A DNA stretch of 39,192 nt, taken from contig JALHMY010000093.1 in NCBI GenBank assembly GCA_022843805.1, positions 1-39,192 of the forward strand. The letters are read 5' to 3'. Below, one piece after another: positions 1 to 7,288 of the stretch. The notes beneath the pieces were generated by a model. It had not been told where the DNA came from and searched no databases. It saw only the letters and a list, made by a program, of their open reading frames with translations. The position numbers were made by a program, and so were the translations under genes. How positions within the stretch are numbered: position 1 is the first letter of the stretch; each line of letters opens with the position of its first letter. This stretch comes from Fuerstiella sp. Its GTDB lineage: Bacteria > Planctomycetota > Planctomycetia > Planctomycetales > Planctomycetaceae.

Positions 1-106
1 CCAGTCTCCGTCCAGGCTCAACGAAGACTCGCCTTTTCCCCTCAAATACCGTAAACAAATCTCACCTGATCAACATCGCAACGCAACCCCAACTTTGCCG
101 CTGTCT

Positions 107-161
107 AGGGCGAGGCTCCCGCCGAGCCGTGCTTTTTTCGGCTCAGCGGGAGCTTCGCCCT
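107..161. repeat. Inverted repeat heading the 38-bp array
   Basis: Positions 107-129 are the reverse complement of 139-161 with 21 of 23 bases paired and a 9-base T-rich spacer (130-138). The right arm is the core of the first array unit, so the left arm is one unit core in inverted orientation. It could fold into a long hairpin at the far end of the array. Bases 1-106 show no gene or motif that I recognise. Confidence 0.8.
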
Positions 162-668
162 CCCGGGTGCTTTTCTCGGCTCAGCGGGAGCTTCGCCCTC
201 CCGGGTGCTTTTTTCGGCTCAGCGGGAGCTTCGCCCTCCCGGGTGCTTCCCTCGGCTCAGCAGGAGCTTCGCCCTCCCGGGTGCTTTTTTCGGCTCAGCG
301 GGAGCTTCGCCCTCCCGGGTGCTTCCCTCGGCTCAGCGGGAGCTTCGCCCTCCCGGGTGCTTCCCTCGGCTCAGCGGGAGCTTCACCCTCCCGGGTGCTT
401 TTCTCGGCTCAGCAGGAGCTTCGCCCTCCCGGGTGCTCCCGGGTGCTTTTTTCGGCTCAGCAGGAGCTTCGCCCTCCCGGGTGCTTCCCTCGGCTCAGCG
501 GGAGCTTCGCCCTCCCGGGTGCTTCCCTCGGCTCAGCAGGAGCTTCGCCCTCCCGGGAGCTTCCCTCGGCTCAGCGGGAGCTTCGCCCTCCCGGGTGCTT
601 CCCTCGGCTCAGCGGGAGCTTCGCCCTCCCGGGTGCTTCCCTTGGCTCAGCGGGAGCTTCGCCCTCCC
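131..668. repeat. Tandem array of a 38-bp repeat, 14 copies
   Basis: Units begin (CGGCTCAG) at 139, 177, 215, 253, 291, 329, 367, 405, 453, 491, 529, 567, 605 and 643. The period is exactly 38 bp, except for one 10-bp duplication (TCCCGGGTGC) between the 8th and 9th units. Each unit contains GGGAG-(7)-CTCCC, able to form a small hairpin, then a CCCGGG palindrome and a variable spacer (TTTTTT, TTTTCT or TTCCCT). Because 38 is not a multiple of 3 and the unit has no stop in any plus frame, all three plus frames stay open, so the open frames here are artefacts. The array starts 12 bases beyond the flgE stop codon and may act as its transcript end. Confidence 0.93.
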
Positions 669-680
669 ATTTGACGAACG

Positions 681-2351
681 TTATCTGATGATGCTGGTGA
701 GCTCTTTCAGCACTTCGTCGGTGACGGTGATCGTTCGAGCATTGGCAGAGAAGCCTCGCTGAGCGACGATCAGTCGGGTAAATTCGAGGGCGAGGTCGAC
801 GTTCGAGCCTTCCAGCTGACCGGCTCGGATCGCCCCCCGGTCACCGCTGAGAGCCGTTCCGATGACAGCGCCTCCACTGGCAAGTGATGCTTCGTAGTAG
901 TTATTACCGACCGATACCAGACCGTCAACGTTTCGAAATGAGGCAATGGCCAGCTGACCGAGCGGGATCATAAGGCCGTTGCTGCTGAGACCGAAGACGG
1001 TACCATCCGAGTCGACCTGCACCGATGCCAGTTCACCCGGCTCGTAGCCATCGGCAAGTGCCGACAACGCCGATTTCGTACCTACTTCGCTAAGTCCTTC
1101 GAAGGTGCCGGGATCGCCAAAACCCATCCGAATCGTCTGCGGCGACGAAACCGTATTGAACTGGATGTTGATGTCGATATCGCCAACGCCCGTTCCAACG
1201 ACCTGTTGAAACGAACCGTCAGTATTAAACTTAATACCGTCCACTCGACCATCCAGCACAATTCCCTCAGTTGGATCGATGAGTGCCTCCATATTCCATG
1301 ATTTGTCTGCCTGCTTCTCAAATCTCAAATTAACGTTGTGTCCCACTCCGCGTTCATCGAAAACTTCAACGTCACGAAAAACGACATCTGCCGTTTTTCC
1401 CGGCGCCGTTTTTACGAAAAGGTGATTGACGAACCCTGTAACTCCCGTAATGTTTGCGCCATCGCTCAGCGTAACCGACAATGAAGAAATGCCGGTCTGA
1501 TTATCAACGACTGAGATGTGGCCAAACGAGTCGATTGAAAAAGTCGCGTCTGGAAATGATGTTCCTAATGCTGTCAATAAATGGCCCACCGTCGTGTTGT
1601 CATCAACACTAAAGTTGGCGGGAACTGGAGGGGATCCCTGCGAACGAAGACCACCGAAGACGATCTGATCACCGCTGACATATGGTGTTGTATTGGCCTT
1701 AAGGTCGTTCAATAGGGTGCCAGTTGTTGCAGGAATATTGGTTTTTGTCAGCAGTGGCGCTGAGGTGCGCAGCGTCTGGGCGACCGGGCCGGTGGATGTG
1801 GACGGAAAGTTTCCTGTCACATCGATCTTCTCTGAAACCTTCCCCGGAATTGACACTCCTTTGGGAACAATCATTCTGTCGTCCCCAGGAATCTGAAACG
1901 CAGGATTGATGCCGTCCGGTTCGCCTTTCGTGCCAAAGCGCTTAATCAGGTTACCGGTTGACGCGTCGACCAGATAACCGTTTTCGTCCAGCGAAAATGA
2001 GCCGGTACGTGTGAAGTAGGTTTTTTCCGCGGATGACGCAACAAAGAAACCGCCACCATCAATTGCCAGGTCCAGCTCCTGGCCGGTGGCTTCCAGATTC
2101 CCCTGAGTAAAATTCAGGTCCACCAGAGAAATACGGCTTCCCGTACCGATCTGCAGAGCATTCACGCTTCCCAGAATGCCAGTCGCCGCCGATGTCGAAC
2201 CTCGCTGCAGTTCGTACATCAGGTCAGAAAACAATGCGCGAGATGATTTGAACGCAGTTGTGTTAAGGTTCGCGAGATTGTTGCCAATGACTTCCAGCAT
2301 CTTCTGGTGGCCGCGAAGTCCCGAGATCCCTGTCAGCAGTGAATTGGCCAT
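681..2351 (-). CDS. flgE: Flagellar hook protein FlgE
   Basis: This is the subunit of the flagellar hook, exported by the flagellar type III apparatus and assembled under the FlgD cap. The N-terminus carries the rod/hook signature (SLLTGISGLRGHQ, then NNLANLNTTAFK, residues about 4-35). The middle has the FlgE/F/G-type core (LDLAIDGGGFF, FTRTGSF). The last 40 residues have the hook C-terminal motif (EGSNVDLALEFTRLIVAQRG). At 556 residues it is longer than the enterobacterial hook protein (about 400). The extra length lies at about residues 200-300, a variable surface region in this family. AGGAAAG lies just upstream of the ATG and the stop is TAA. It is the last gene of fliK-flgD-flgE, 66 bases after flgD. 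Confidence 0.95.
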   Translation of the reverse strand: MANSLLTGISGLRGHQKMLEVIGNNLANLNTTAFKSSRALFSDLMYELQRGSTSAATGILGSVNALQIGTGSRISLVDLNFTQGNLEATGQELDLAIDGGGFFVASSAEKTYFTRTGSFSLDENGYLVDASTGNLIKRFGTKGEPDGINPAFQIPGDDRMIVPKGVSIPGKVSEKIDVTGNFPSTSTGPVAQTLRTSAPLLTKTNIPATTGTLLNDLKANTTPYVSGDQIVFGGLRSQGSPPVPANFSVDDNTTVGHLLTALGTSFPDATFSIDSFGHISVVDNQTGISSLSVTLSDGANITGVTGFVNHLFVKTAPGKTADVVFRDVEVFDERGVGHNVNLRFEKQADKSWNMEALIDPTEGIVLDGRVDGIKFNTDGSFQQVVGTGVGDIDINIQFNTVSSPQTIRMGFGDPGTFEGLSEVGTKSALSALADGYEPGELASVQVDSDGTVFGLSSNGLMIPLGQLAIASFRNVDGLVSVGNNYYEASLASGGAVIGTALSGDRGAIRAGQLEGSNVDLALEFTRLIVAQRGFSANARTITVTDEVLKELTSIIR

Positions 2352-2417
2352 ATCTCTTTCCTTTGACTTTGATCAGATGAACGGAATGCAACCAGCATTT
2401 GAGTTGAGCGATGCTGA

Positions 2418-2828
2418 TCAGGCGACAAAGTCTGCGTAGAACGGCAATTTCACACTCGTGATATCTGACACCGGAATCAGATTTCCGCCCACGTTCAGCA
2501 GAACCTGCCCACCCTTTTGCTGTACCTCAGTAACTTCCGCCGTTCTCGATTCACCATCTTTCACATGAGTCACTGTTGTACCCAGCAGCGAGGCTCCGGT
2601 ATTGAGTTCCGAAAATGTGTTGTTTTTCCCTGTCTCCTGAAGCTGGATCAGCTTGTCGAACTTCGCATTCAAATTCTCGACTCCTTCCACCGTCGAAAAT
2701 TGAGCGAGCTGAGCAAGGAATTGTTCCTGCTTTACCGGTTCCGTTGGATCCTGGTGCTGCAGTTGTGCGACGAACAACTGAAGGAACTGTGTCTTGCCGG
2801 TTGCTGCCGAGAATGATGCTGCTGACAT
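2418..2828 (-). CDS. flgD: Hook cap protein FlgD, short form
   Basis: FlgD caps the growing hook and lets FlgE subunits assemble. The N-terminal half has the conserved FlgD signature (FLQLFVAQLQHQDPTEP, then FLAQLAQFSTVEGVENLN). The C-terminal part has a small beta-rich region (GASLLGTTVTHV, then VLLNVGGNLIPVSDITSV). At 136 residues it lacks most of the FlgD Ig/tudor-like domains of the roughly 230-residue enterobacterial protein. I chose the ATG at 2828 because GGAAAG lies 8 bases before it. A GTG at 2837 extends the frame by three codons, but the same GGAAA would abut it with no spacing. It lies between fliK (95 bases upstream) and flgE (66 bases downstream) on the same strand. Confidence 0.9.
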   Translation of the reverse strand: MSAASFSAATGKTQFLQLFVAQLQHQDPTEPVKQEQFLAQLAQFSTVEGVENLNAKFDKLIQLQETGKNNTFSELNTGASLLGTTVTHVKDGESRTAEVTEVQQKGGQVLLNVGGNLIPVSDITSVKLPFYADFVA

Positions 2829-2923
2829 GTCTGCCACTTTCCGTTTCTGAAGTTTGTTCCAATAAAATTAGATGCAACTACGCCAGACCAAATTGCATTG
2901 ATGAAGTTTCATTGACCGATCGT

Positions 2924-4570
2924 CTACGCTCGAAAGCTGAGTCGCCCGGGAAGCGGAGGTAACGAGGTCGTTCCCCGGGCAACCGATTTCGAATCTGAAC
3001 TGTTGTCTGAGGTGCGGCGCGATCCCGAACGGCCAAAGATGTCGAACATTTCTGCTCGACGCTGATCGGTTTGTCCCGACTGGCCCTGAAAGGCATTCCC
3101 CGAAAAATCGGGTCTCAGAAACTCGATTTCCGACAGGTTCAGTTGCTGATCTCGAAGGCGGCCTTCGATTTCTTCGCCCCGTGCCAGGAGCATATCCATC
3201 GTCACCGGTTCTCTCGCGGTCACTCGGACGGTAATTCCATCCTCTGATCGAGTAAGACTAATCACAAGTTCTCCGAGGTCCGGAGGATCAAGCCGCAGAG
3301 TCATGGACGAGTCGTCCCGGCCGCCTTCCTTCTGAACATGTTCGTAAATTGCGGTGGTAACCTGATTACTGAGCGGCAGTCGCATGTCGGCTGACAGGGA
3401 TTCACTCAATGTTGTCGCAAACGGACCTCCGGACACAGATGTCGATCCCAGCCCTGCCAGAACCGGTTCAGGGGAATTTCCTGTTCGCGATGATTCCGCG
3501 AGGTCAGCCGCAGACATTGATGACTCAAAAGAGTCATTCCTTCTGTCAGAAACTTCCATCAGCACTGGGCTCTCTGAAGGAGCTTGCGCCGACTCGGATC
3601 CTGCACTCCGTGAGACTGCATCAGCGGCCGATGATGCTGGCTTCGTTTGAGAGATAGTATCCATTGACCGGGATTCAGGCAGAACAGTCGACGCCGATTG
3701 AATCGCCATTGCGGCGAATCCCACAGCGGAATCTGACTGCTCCTTCGCCGCCAGCAGACCGTTCAATGACTCTGTCTGCCCTGTCTGTGAACCATCCACC
3801 TGTATGGATGGCGACTCGATATCTGAAATTTCCCGGGACAACCTTAAAGCCTGCTCGGCCGGACTGAGCACGGTTTCCTTCCCGACGACGGCCTGTGCCA
3901 TCGGACTCTGCTGAAGGAATAATTCCCGATTCTGTATCTGTCTCTGGCGAATCTGCGCTAAGGAAAGACGTCCTGCAGCATTTTGGTCATTTGCAGTGTT
4001 CATTCCCCCGGTTTCGCCACCAGCCATCTGTGCCGACGTCTCGAAACCGTTAACGGCCTGTTCGGAGCCCTTCGCTTCAGGCGAAACGGGCTGCTGTCGC
4101 TGGCCGAGGTCGCTTACGGCAGAGGAATCTTTCTGCTGCAGATTCTGATCTGCCGCTTTCAGACTATTGCTGAGCGCTGCGTCCGGCGTCTCAACTTGTC
4201 CCTGATTCTGCAGCAGGTTCGCGTCCTGAAGTTCTGAAGGAAGCACTGATGACTCGGACGCGATCACACCCTTCATGTCAGATGACGATGCCTCAATCGT
4301 TAGCCCATTACCGTCGCCGGAAGAACTGGCAGTGACGCTGGCTTTGACTTCCAGCACCTGCTGAAGCACTCCCGCGAACTGATCCTGATTCTCATCGTCA
4401 TGCTTTCGTGCGGCCCGGCGGTTGCCGGCGCTTTGGTGCGAATTTCGTCGCGTCTCAGCTGCTTCACGGTGTTCTGCTCTTGAGTAGCCTTCGAATGCGG
4501 ACGACTGAGTGGTCGCCGGTTCTCGGGCGGGCAGAATTGTTGATGACCCGATCGGAAAGAGGTCACTCAT
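2924..4570 (-). CDS. fliK: Flagellar hook-length control protein FliK
   Basis: FliK measures hook length and switches export from hook to filament subunits. The protein is about 548 residues. Most of it is a low-complexity, Ser/Gln/Glu-rich linker typical of FliK N-terminal regions. Near the C-terminus it has the Flg_hook domain (MTLRLDPPDLGELVISL, later LRDQQLNLSEIEFL). I took the ATG at 4570 (MSDLFPIG). An upstream ATG at 4633 would add 21 residues without FliK character. No strong Shine-Dalgarno is seen; AGGG lies about 12 bases upstream. It begins the fliK-flgD-flgE unit. The linker diverges fast in this family, so the call rests on the C-terminal domain and the neighbours. Confidence 0.9.
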   Translation of the reverse strand: MSDLFPIGSSTILPAREPATTQSSAFEGYSRAEHREAAETRRNSHQSAGNRRAARKHDDENQDQFAGVLQQVLEVKASVTASSSGDGNGLTIEASSSDMKGVIASESSVLPSELQDANLLQNQGQVETPDAALSNSLKAADQNLQQKDSSAVSDLGQRQQPVSPEAKGSEQAVNGFETSAQMAGGETGGMNTANDQNAAGRLSLAQIRQRQIQNRELFLQQSPMAQAVVGKETVLSPAEQALRLSREISDIESPSIQVDGSQTGQTESLNGLLAAKEQSDSAVGFAAMAIQSASTVLPESRSMDTISQTKPASSAADAVSRSAGSESAQAPSESPVLMEVSDRRNDSFESSMSAADLAESSRTGNSPEPVLAGLGSTSVSGGPFATTLSESLSADMRLPLSNQVTTAIYEHVQKEGGRDDSSMTLRLDPPDLGELVISLTRSEDGITVRVTAREPVTMDMLLARGEEIEGRLRDQQLNLSEIEFLRPDFSGNAFQGQSGQTDQRRAEMFDIFGRSGSRRTSDNSSDSKSVARGTTSLPPLPGRLSFRA

Positions 4571-4933
4571 AGTTTCGTTCAGCCCTGGAAGGTGTTGACC
4601 TGGATCAGCCAGCCAGCGGGAACAGGCCCGCAAACTGGATCAGATGCACCTCGCATGCCAACGGCGAGTATTAACCCATGGGCAGGTTTACTGATGAGAA
4701 TGAAACTGCCGGTTATTTCGACAGTTCGAACCGCTCCAGGGCCGCCACCGGCTCGAAAAACCGAATGCAGAAGGCACGGCCGGGGAAAAAAGTTCCGTCA
4801 CGTGGAAAGTATTGCCACGCTTCCCGGGGAAGCTGCATTGCGGTTCGTTCAATAATGAAAATATGTCGGCAGCCTGGAAAGTGGTGGTGTCCCAGCGCCG
4901 CATATCGTCATCGAAGACTCCGGCAGTTTCTTG
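4571..4933. other. Intergenic, upstream of fliK; two small hairpins
   Basis: No gene is seen. Two adjacent hairpins lie at 4801-4833: CGTGG/CCACG with a 9-base loop, then GCTTCC/GGAAGC with a 3-base loop. Neither is followed by a T-run, so they are not clear terminators. I looked for sigma-28 and sigma-54 flagellar promoter patterns on the minus strand and found none with correct spacing. Confidence 0.5.
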
Positions 4934-5734
4934 TCATTCAAGTCGAAAGTTTGGAGACTGACTCAGGAATGTCGTCGGATTATCCAGCGTGACCCGATCA
5001 ATCAGCGCCTGTGAATGACCGCGGCGACTCATTTCCAGTCGAGCTTTTGGGACGGCAAGCGGGTCGCTGCATCCCCAGTCACCTGCGGAATTCATCCAGA
5101 TGCGTTCGGATCCATACATTTCAATCACGTCCGCGGCTCGCTGCGGCGTCATTTTCGTATCGGGATAAAGTGTCATTCCCGCCCAGAATCCGCGATCCAG
5201 AACTTCACCGACCGTATGTTCCTCCACATGGTCAATCAGGATTCGTCCGGGATCAATATTGCTGGCACGCAGCGAATCCATAATCAGCCGGGTGCCTTTG
5301 AGCTTGTCCTCCAGATGAGGCGTATGAACCAGGACCAGTTGATTATGCTTTTCCGCCAGAGCGATCTGCTCCTCCAGAATAATGCGTTCGTTCCTTGTGT
5401 TCTTGTTGAGTCCAATTTCGCCGATCCCCAGCACCGTCGGGGACTGAAGAAACGACGGAATCAGCGAAACAACCTCGCGAGCAAACCCTGGATCGTCGGC
5501 TTCCTTGGGATTGATGCATAACCAGGTAAAGTGACGTATTCCAAAAAGAGCGGCTCGACGAGGTTCATACTCGGTCAGCTGCCGAAAATAGTCCGCGAAT
5601 CCCTGAGGCGAGGAACGGTCAAAACCGGCCCAAAATGCCGGCTCGGTGACCGCAATGCAGCCCGACTGAGCCATCCTCTGATAGTCATCCGTCGTTCGGG
5701 AAACCATATGAATATGTGGATCAATATACTTCAT
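4934..5734 (-). CDS. TatD-family metal-dependent hydrolase
   Basis: This is an amidohydrolase-superfamily TIM-barrel protein of the TatD group, 266 residues. All expected metal ligands can be placed: His7 and His9 (DPHIH), Glu106 (GIGEIG), His137 (VLVHTPH), His169 (LIDHVEEH) and Asp219 (SAGDWG). The stretch ITVTEPAFW/GF-R/DYF near residues 27-50 resembles, from memory, the TatD-like member of the cyanobacterial/bacterial ebo clusters rather than the TatD DNase. That subgroup assignment is tentative. The start ATG overlaps the stop of the upstream 114-residue gene as ATGA, so translation is probably coupled. The substrate is unknown. Confidence 0.85.
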   Translation of the reverse strand: MKYIDPHIHMVSRTTDDYQRMAQSGCIAVTEPAFWAGFDRSSPQGFADYFRQLTEYEPRRAALFGIRHFTWLCINPKEADDPGFAREVVSLIPSFLQSPTVLGIGEIGLNKNTRNERIILEEQIALAEKHNQLVLVHTPHLEDKLKGTRLIMDSLRASNIDPGRILIDHVEEHTVGEVLDRGFWAGMTLYPDTKMTPQRAADVIEMYGSERIWMNSAGDWGCSDPLAVPKARLEMSRRGHSQALIDRVTLDNPTTFLSQSPNFRLE

Positions 5735-6075
5735 GATGGAGTGCCTCCCGTCGACAAAATCCCGTCCGGCTCGCTGACCAGTCGCACTGCGCCCGATGCG
5801 CCCTTCATTCCATGAGCTGACTGAGGCAGCTCCGGGGAATAGTCGCTCAGCAGGCTCAGAATACGTGCAACTCTCTGCGGTTTTGCGTCGGTCAGAATCC
5901 GAATGGCCTGCTGCAGGGCCACTTCGCGAAAATCCGCGCCGGCAGAACTGGGCGGGGCACGATCGAGTCGATCGAGAAAGGCGGCGATGTCAAGCAGTTT
6001 TGCGCGATGCTCAAGGAAGTACGTGGCGACCACTTGTTCGCGATTTTGCGGGCATGTGTAACTGGCGATGGACAC
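5731..6075 (-). CDS. Conserved-looking 114-residue protein, coupled to TatD-type hydrolase
   Basis: I do not recognise a named family. The protein is small, mostly helical and soluble, with a Cys-Pro near the N-terminus (YTCPQNRE) and a compact helical core (KLLDIAAFLDRLDRA, RVARILSLLSDYS). The start is GTG; AAAGGA lies 8 bases before it, which supports this start. The stop overlaps the ATG of the hydrolase gene in the sequence ATGA. The two genes therefore form one unit, and this protein is probably a partner or accessory of the hydrolase. No membrane segment or signal peptide is seen. Confidence 0.75.
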   Translation of the reverse strand: MSIASYTCPQNREQVVATYFLEHRAKLLDIAAFLDRLDRAPPSSAGADFREVALQQAIRILTDAKPQRVARILSLLSDYSPELPQSAHGMKGASGAVRLVSEPDGILSTGGTPS

Positions 6076-6305
6076 CGTCGCAGTCCTTTCCGTCTTGACG
6101 ATTTCAAAAAATGTCAGGTGCCTGTCTGGCGCTGGCAGTCTGCTGATTGTCGTACACCACGATGATAGCGGAATTCCGGCGGTGCGCCCACGTATCAGCC
6201 CGTCAGTGTATTCTCAGCTGAGAACGGCACGGCGAGGCGGCTGGCTATGGACGTGTCCATAAGCAACTTTGTGTTTTGCGCTGACGAAATCTCCACCGCT
6301 GCAAA

Positions 6306-6360
6306 ATCCCGTCGGCGGAGCGACGGGTGTACCGTACACCCGTCGCTCCGCCGACGGGAT
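6306..6360. repeat. Perfect 27-bp palindrome (pair of inverted hairpins)
   Basis: Arms 6306-6332 and 6334-6360 are exact reverse complements with one unpaired base at 6333. Each arm is itself a hairpin: CCCGTCG / CGACGGG, 7 bp, with loop GCGGAG in the left arm and CTCCGC in the right. It lies between the 114-residue gene (upstream side) and the RRM terminator, in otherwise gene-free DNA (6076-6425). Confidence 0.93.
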
Positions 6361-6425
6361 TGCTGCGTTCTCTCGCAACTGCACGCCAGACACATCCCGG
6401 AAGTCACCGATATATTGCTGTATGT

Positions 6426-6465
6426 AAAAAAAGGTGGCCGACATCTTTCGACATCGACCACCTTT
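6426..6465 (-). terminator. Intrinsic terminator of the RRM gene
   Basis: Read on the minus strand, 6465-6450 pairs with 6445-6430. This gives a 16-bp stem with a few wobble pairs, a GAAA tetraloop (6446-6449), and a run of seven T on the minus strand (6426-6432). It lies about 60 bases past the RRM stop codon. Confidence 0.9.
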
Positions 6466-6527
6466 GTGAATTACGAATCTAACTTTCCGCGGGTGAGCGG
6501 CGAAGTCAAATGAGCGACTGCTCAGGA

Positions 6528-6848
6528 TTAGTAACGTCCGCCGCCGTAGCCACCTCGACCACCTCGTCCGCCGCCACCGCCACCACCACCGCCGCCGCCG
6601 CCGCTTTCGCGAGGACGAGCTTCGTTGACGACGATCTGACGTCCGTCAAGATCCGAACCGTTCAGGGCACGAATAGCTTCATCGCCACCCGTTTCCATTT
6701 CAACAAATCCGAAACCCTTTGATCGGCCCGTGTCCCGGTCAGTAATCACCTTTGCCGAGGTCACAACGCCGAACTGACTGAAAGCCTGTTCAAGACCTTC
6801 AGACGTGGTGGCCCATGCAAGGCTACCAACAAAAATATTCTTACTCAT
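6528..6848 (-). CDS. RRM RNA-binding protein with glycine-rich tail
   Basis: This is a single RNA recognition motif protein of the bacterial/cyanobacterial Rbp type, about 106 residues. RNP2 is IFVGSLAW (residues 4-11) and RNP1 is SKGFGFVEM (about 43-51), with the aromatic residues needed for RNA stacking. The C-terminal quarter is almost pure Gly/Arg (a 12-Gly run, then GGRGGRGGYGGGRY), typical of these proteins. I chose the ATG at 6848, where AGGG lies 7 bases before it; an in-frame ATG at 6878 would add ten residues outside the domain. It is a stand-alone gene with its own terminator. Proteins of this type often respond to cold and are thought to act on RNA structure or stability, but no regulation is visible here. 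Confidence 0.93.
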   Translation of the reverse strand: MSKNIFVGSLAWATTSEGLEQAFSQFGVVTSAKVITDRDTGRSKGFGFVEMETGGDEAIRALNGSDLDGRQIVVNEARPRESGGGGGGGGGGGGRGGRGGYGGGRY

Positions 6849-7227
6849 CACAAAACCCTGAGCTTCGCAGCTCCCCAAACACCAAATCGCTGCCCCAACG
6901 GCAGCTGTTAGAACACAAGTTGATAACGTTCGATCGCATGAGCAGATCCAACGTCATTCCATGGGCGGTCGCTGCAGAAGAACTCAAGTCCGGACGATAC
7001 TGCGAAGGTACACGACTTCAACCGAGAACACTGTTGCTGACACCATTCGATTCTTCTCGACAAACCACGGTACGAAACTGAAATCGAACCATGGGAATTT
7101 ATCGCCGGTTTTCAGGATTGGCAATACGGACGCGATACAACATGCGACTCCACAAAATTCCCTACCGGACCCCAAAATCCGTTTCGAATCTTACTTGACA
7201 AAATAAAAATGTGTCTGACGCATTCAC
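6849..7227. other. Intergenic, leader and promoter region of the RRM gene
   Basis: There is no gene or convincing repeat. The length (about 380 bases between the fusA terminator and the RRM start) would allow a long 5' leader, as is common for cold-responsive RNA-binding proteins. I could not assign a promoter. Confidence 0.4.
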
Positions 7228-7228
7228 G

Positions 7229-7260
7229 AAAAAAGCCCGGCTTCCAAAGAAGCCGGGCTT
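7229..7260 (-). terminator. Intrinsic terminator of fusA
   Basis: An 11-bp perfect stem (AAGCCCGGCTT at 7233-7243 pairing with 7250-7260) has a 6-base loop. It is followed on the minus strand by a T-run (complement of the A-run at 7229-7234). It lies 29 bases past the fusA stop. Confidence 0.95.
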
Positions 7261-7288
7261 CGCATCAATCGATTCTTCTTTTGAAGTC

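Noticed and set aside
131..668. CRISPR array
   Set aside because: The repeats are contiguous with no unique spacers; only 4-6 bases vary between units, and no cas genes are present.
95..762. Three overlapping plus-strand open frames of 180-200 codons with repeating Ser/Pro/Arg/Gly peptides
   Set aside because: They are the same 38-bp repeat read in three frames. The period is not a multiple of three and the unit has no stops, so every frame stays open. No start site or other coding sign exists.
4730..4860. Sigma-54 or sigma-28 flagellar promoter before fliK
   Set aside because: The best minus-strand candidate has 11 bases between GG and GC, and no sigma-28 box was found.
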